From positions 1 through 30,661 of the forward strand of contig CAKRJP010000024.1 in NCBI GenBank assembly GCA_934351835.1: a DNA stretch of 30,661 bases, read 5' to 3'. The translations under genes and the position numbers were made by a program. Under the pieces are notes generated by a model. It was not told the origin of the DNA. It was given only the letters and a program-made list of their open reading frames with translations, and made no database searches. This DNA comes from an uncultured Lachnospiraceae bacterium (lineage in GTDB: Bacteria > Bacillota > Clostridia > Lachnospirales > Lachnospiraceae). This document shows positions 30,494 to 30,661 of the stretch, piece by piece; position 1 is the stretch's first letter; every line of letters starts with the position of its first letter.

Positions 30494-30522
30494 TTGACAG
30501 AAAAAAAATTTTTGACTATAAT
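30494..30522 (+). promoter_or_regulatory. Consensus sigma-A promoter
   Basis: TTGACA (30494-30499) and TATAAT (30517-30522) are both perfect and are spaced by exactly 17 bp through an A/T-tract. It is the strongest-looking promoter in the window, with a start predicted near 30528-30530. Confidence 0.88.
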
Positions 30523-30528
30523 ACACTT

Positions 30529-30661
30529 AACAAGGCAGTCGGAAGGTGAGTGCCATCACCTGACCCGGCGAAAATAATAAACTAAGAGTTATAGGACAAA
30601 ATGTGTTGATGGAAACCGTCTTCAGCCCTTGGAAATAAGGGGCTGGAGGCGGTTTAATCTT
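30529..30661 (+). ncRNA. Structured leader or small RNA, class not recognised
   Basis: About 130 nt follow the consensus promoter. GTCGG (30538-30542) can pair with CCGGC (30565-30569, one wobble) and AGGTGA (30544-30549) with TCACCT (30556-30561). GGCA (30534-30537) could also pair with TGCC (30551-30554), which would interleave with the previous stem as a pseudoknot or compete with it. The 3' part is a long hairpin, 30613-30630 with 30637-30655. The layout is that of a riboswitch with expression platform or of a stand-alone small RNA. I could not match it to a known class, and the window ends before any downstream gene. Confidence 0.55.
30613..30655 (+). terminator. Very stable hairpin, probable terminator
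   Basis: The arms 30613-30630 and 30637-30655 pair over about 18 positions with two G-T wobbles and one bulge, around a short GGAAAT loop. Only GGTTTAATCTT is visible after it, so the T-tract is poor or cut off by the window end. Confidence 0.6.

Noticed and set aside
30529..30661. Right-edge RNA as an SRP RNA, tRNA or M-box riboswitch
   Set aside because: The conserved SRP tetraloop region and tRNA arms are absent, and only a short GGTGAG resemblance to the M-box start was seen.
1..30661. CRISPR array, prophage or transposase genes
   Set aside because: No regularly spaced repeats and no phage or transposase-like products were seen; the only mobile trace is the group II intron tail.

Overview
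The window looks like the chromosome of a low-to-mid GC Gram-positive gut anaerobe, most likely a Lachnospiraceae member (Clostridia, Bacillota). The grounds are purine-rich ribosome binding sites (AGGAGG type), sigma-A promoters, a threonine T-box leader, a perfect CcpA-type cre site, a DUF6110 protein next to a P1B-type ATPase, and a tandem PF06541 membrane protein. Species cannot be fixed from this sequence alone.

Layout. (1) 1-80: the 3' end (domains V and VI) of a group II intron running in from the left. (2) 168-1919, minus: a secreted, wall- or membrane-anchored surface protein. A dyad-rich intergenic stretch separates it from a divergent EamA-type transporter (2236-3174, plus). (3) 3225-6095, minus: a large membrane receptor joining an extracellular sensor, a membrane bundle, HD-GYP, GGDEF and a second, degenerate GGDEF-like domain. 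(4) 6232-8517, plus: promoter, Thr T-box leader and thrS. (5) 8585-12650, plus: a compact folate cluster folC-folE-(HD phosphohydrolase)-folP-folBK. (6) 12716-16710: a LysR regulator divergent from a dicarboxylate transporter and the two subunits of an L(+)-tartrate dehydratase-like enzyme. (7) 16930-19160: a MATE exporter, then a HAD phosphatase behind a promoter with a cre site. (8) 19218-20980: a LysR regulator divergent from a DUF1275 membrane protein. (9) 21149-26912: DUF6110, a non-canonical P1B ATPase, a duplicated PF06541 membrane protein and an ABC-F ATPase. (10) 27015-27890: purC as a single gene. (11) 28031-30458: a polar amino acid ABC importer (lipoprotein, permease, ATPase) with a hairpin after the lipoprotein gene. 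(12) 30494-30661: a consensus promoter driving a structured RNA that ends in a very stable hairpin and runs off the window.

How the genes work together. The folate cluster supplies GTP cyclohydrolase, DHNA/HPPK, DHPS and FPGS/DHFS. It lacks a Nudix dihydroneopterin-triphosphate diphosphatase, and an unassigned HD-family protein sits where that step would be expected. The ttd-like cluster gives uptake plus dehydration of tartrate to oxaloacetate (or of a related hydroxy-diacid) under LysR control. The amino acid importer is a complete three-component set.

Most worth following are the P1B ATPase whose CPx motif reads FSC with its acidic DUF6110 partner, the HD protein in the folate operon, the receptor with a dead second GGDEF-like domain, and the unassigned structured RNA at the right edge. 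No CRISPR array, prophage, tRNA or rRNA was seen.
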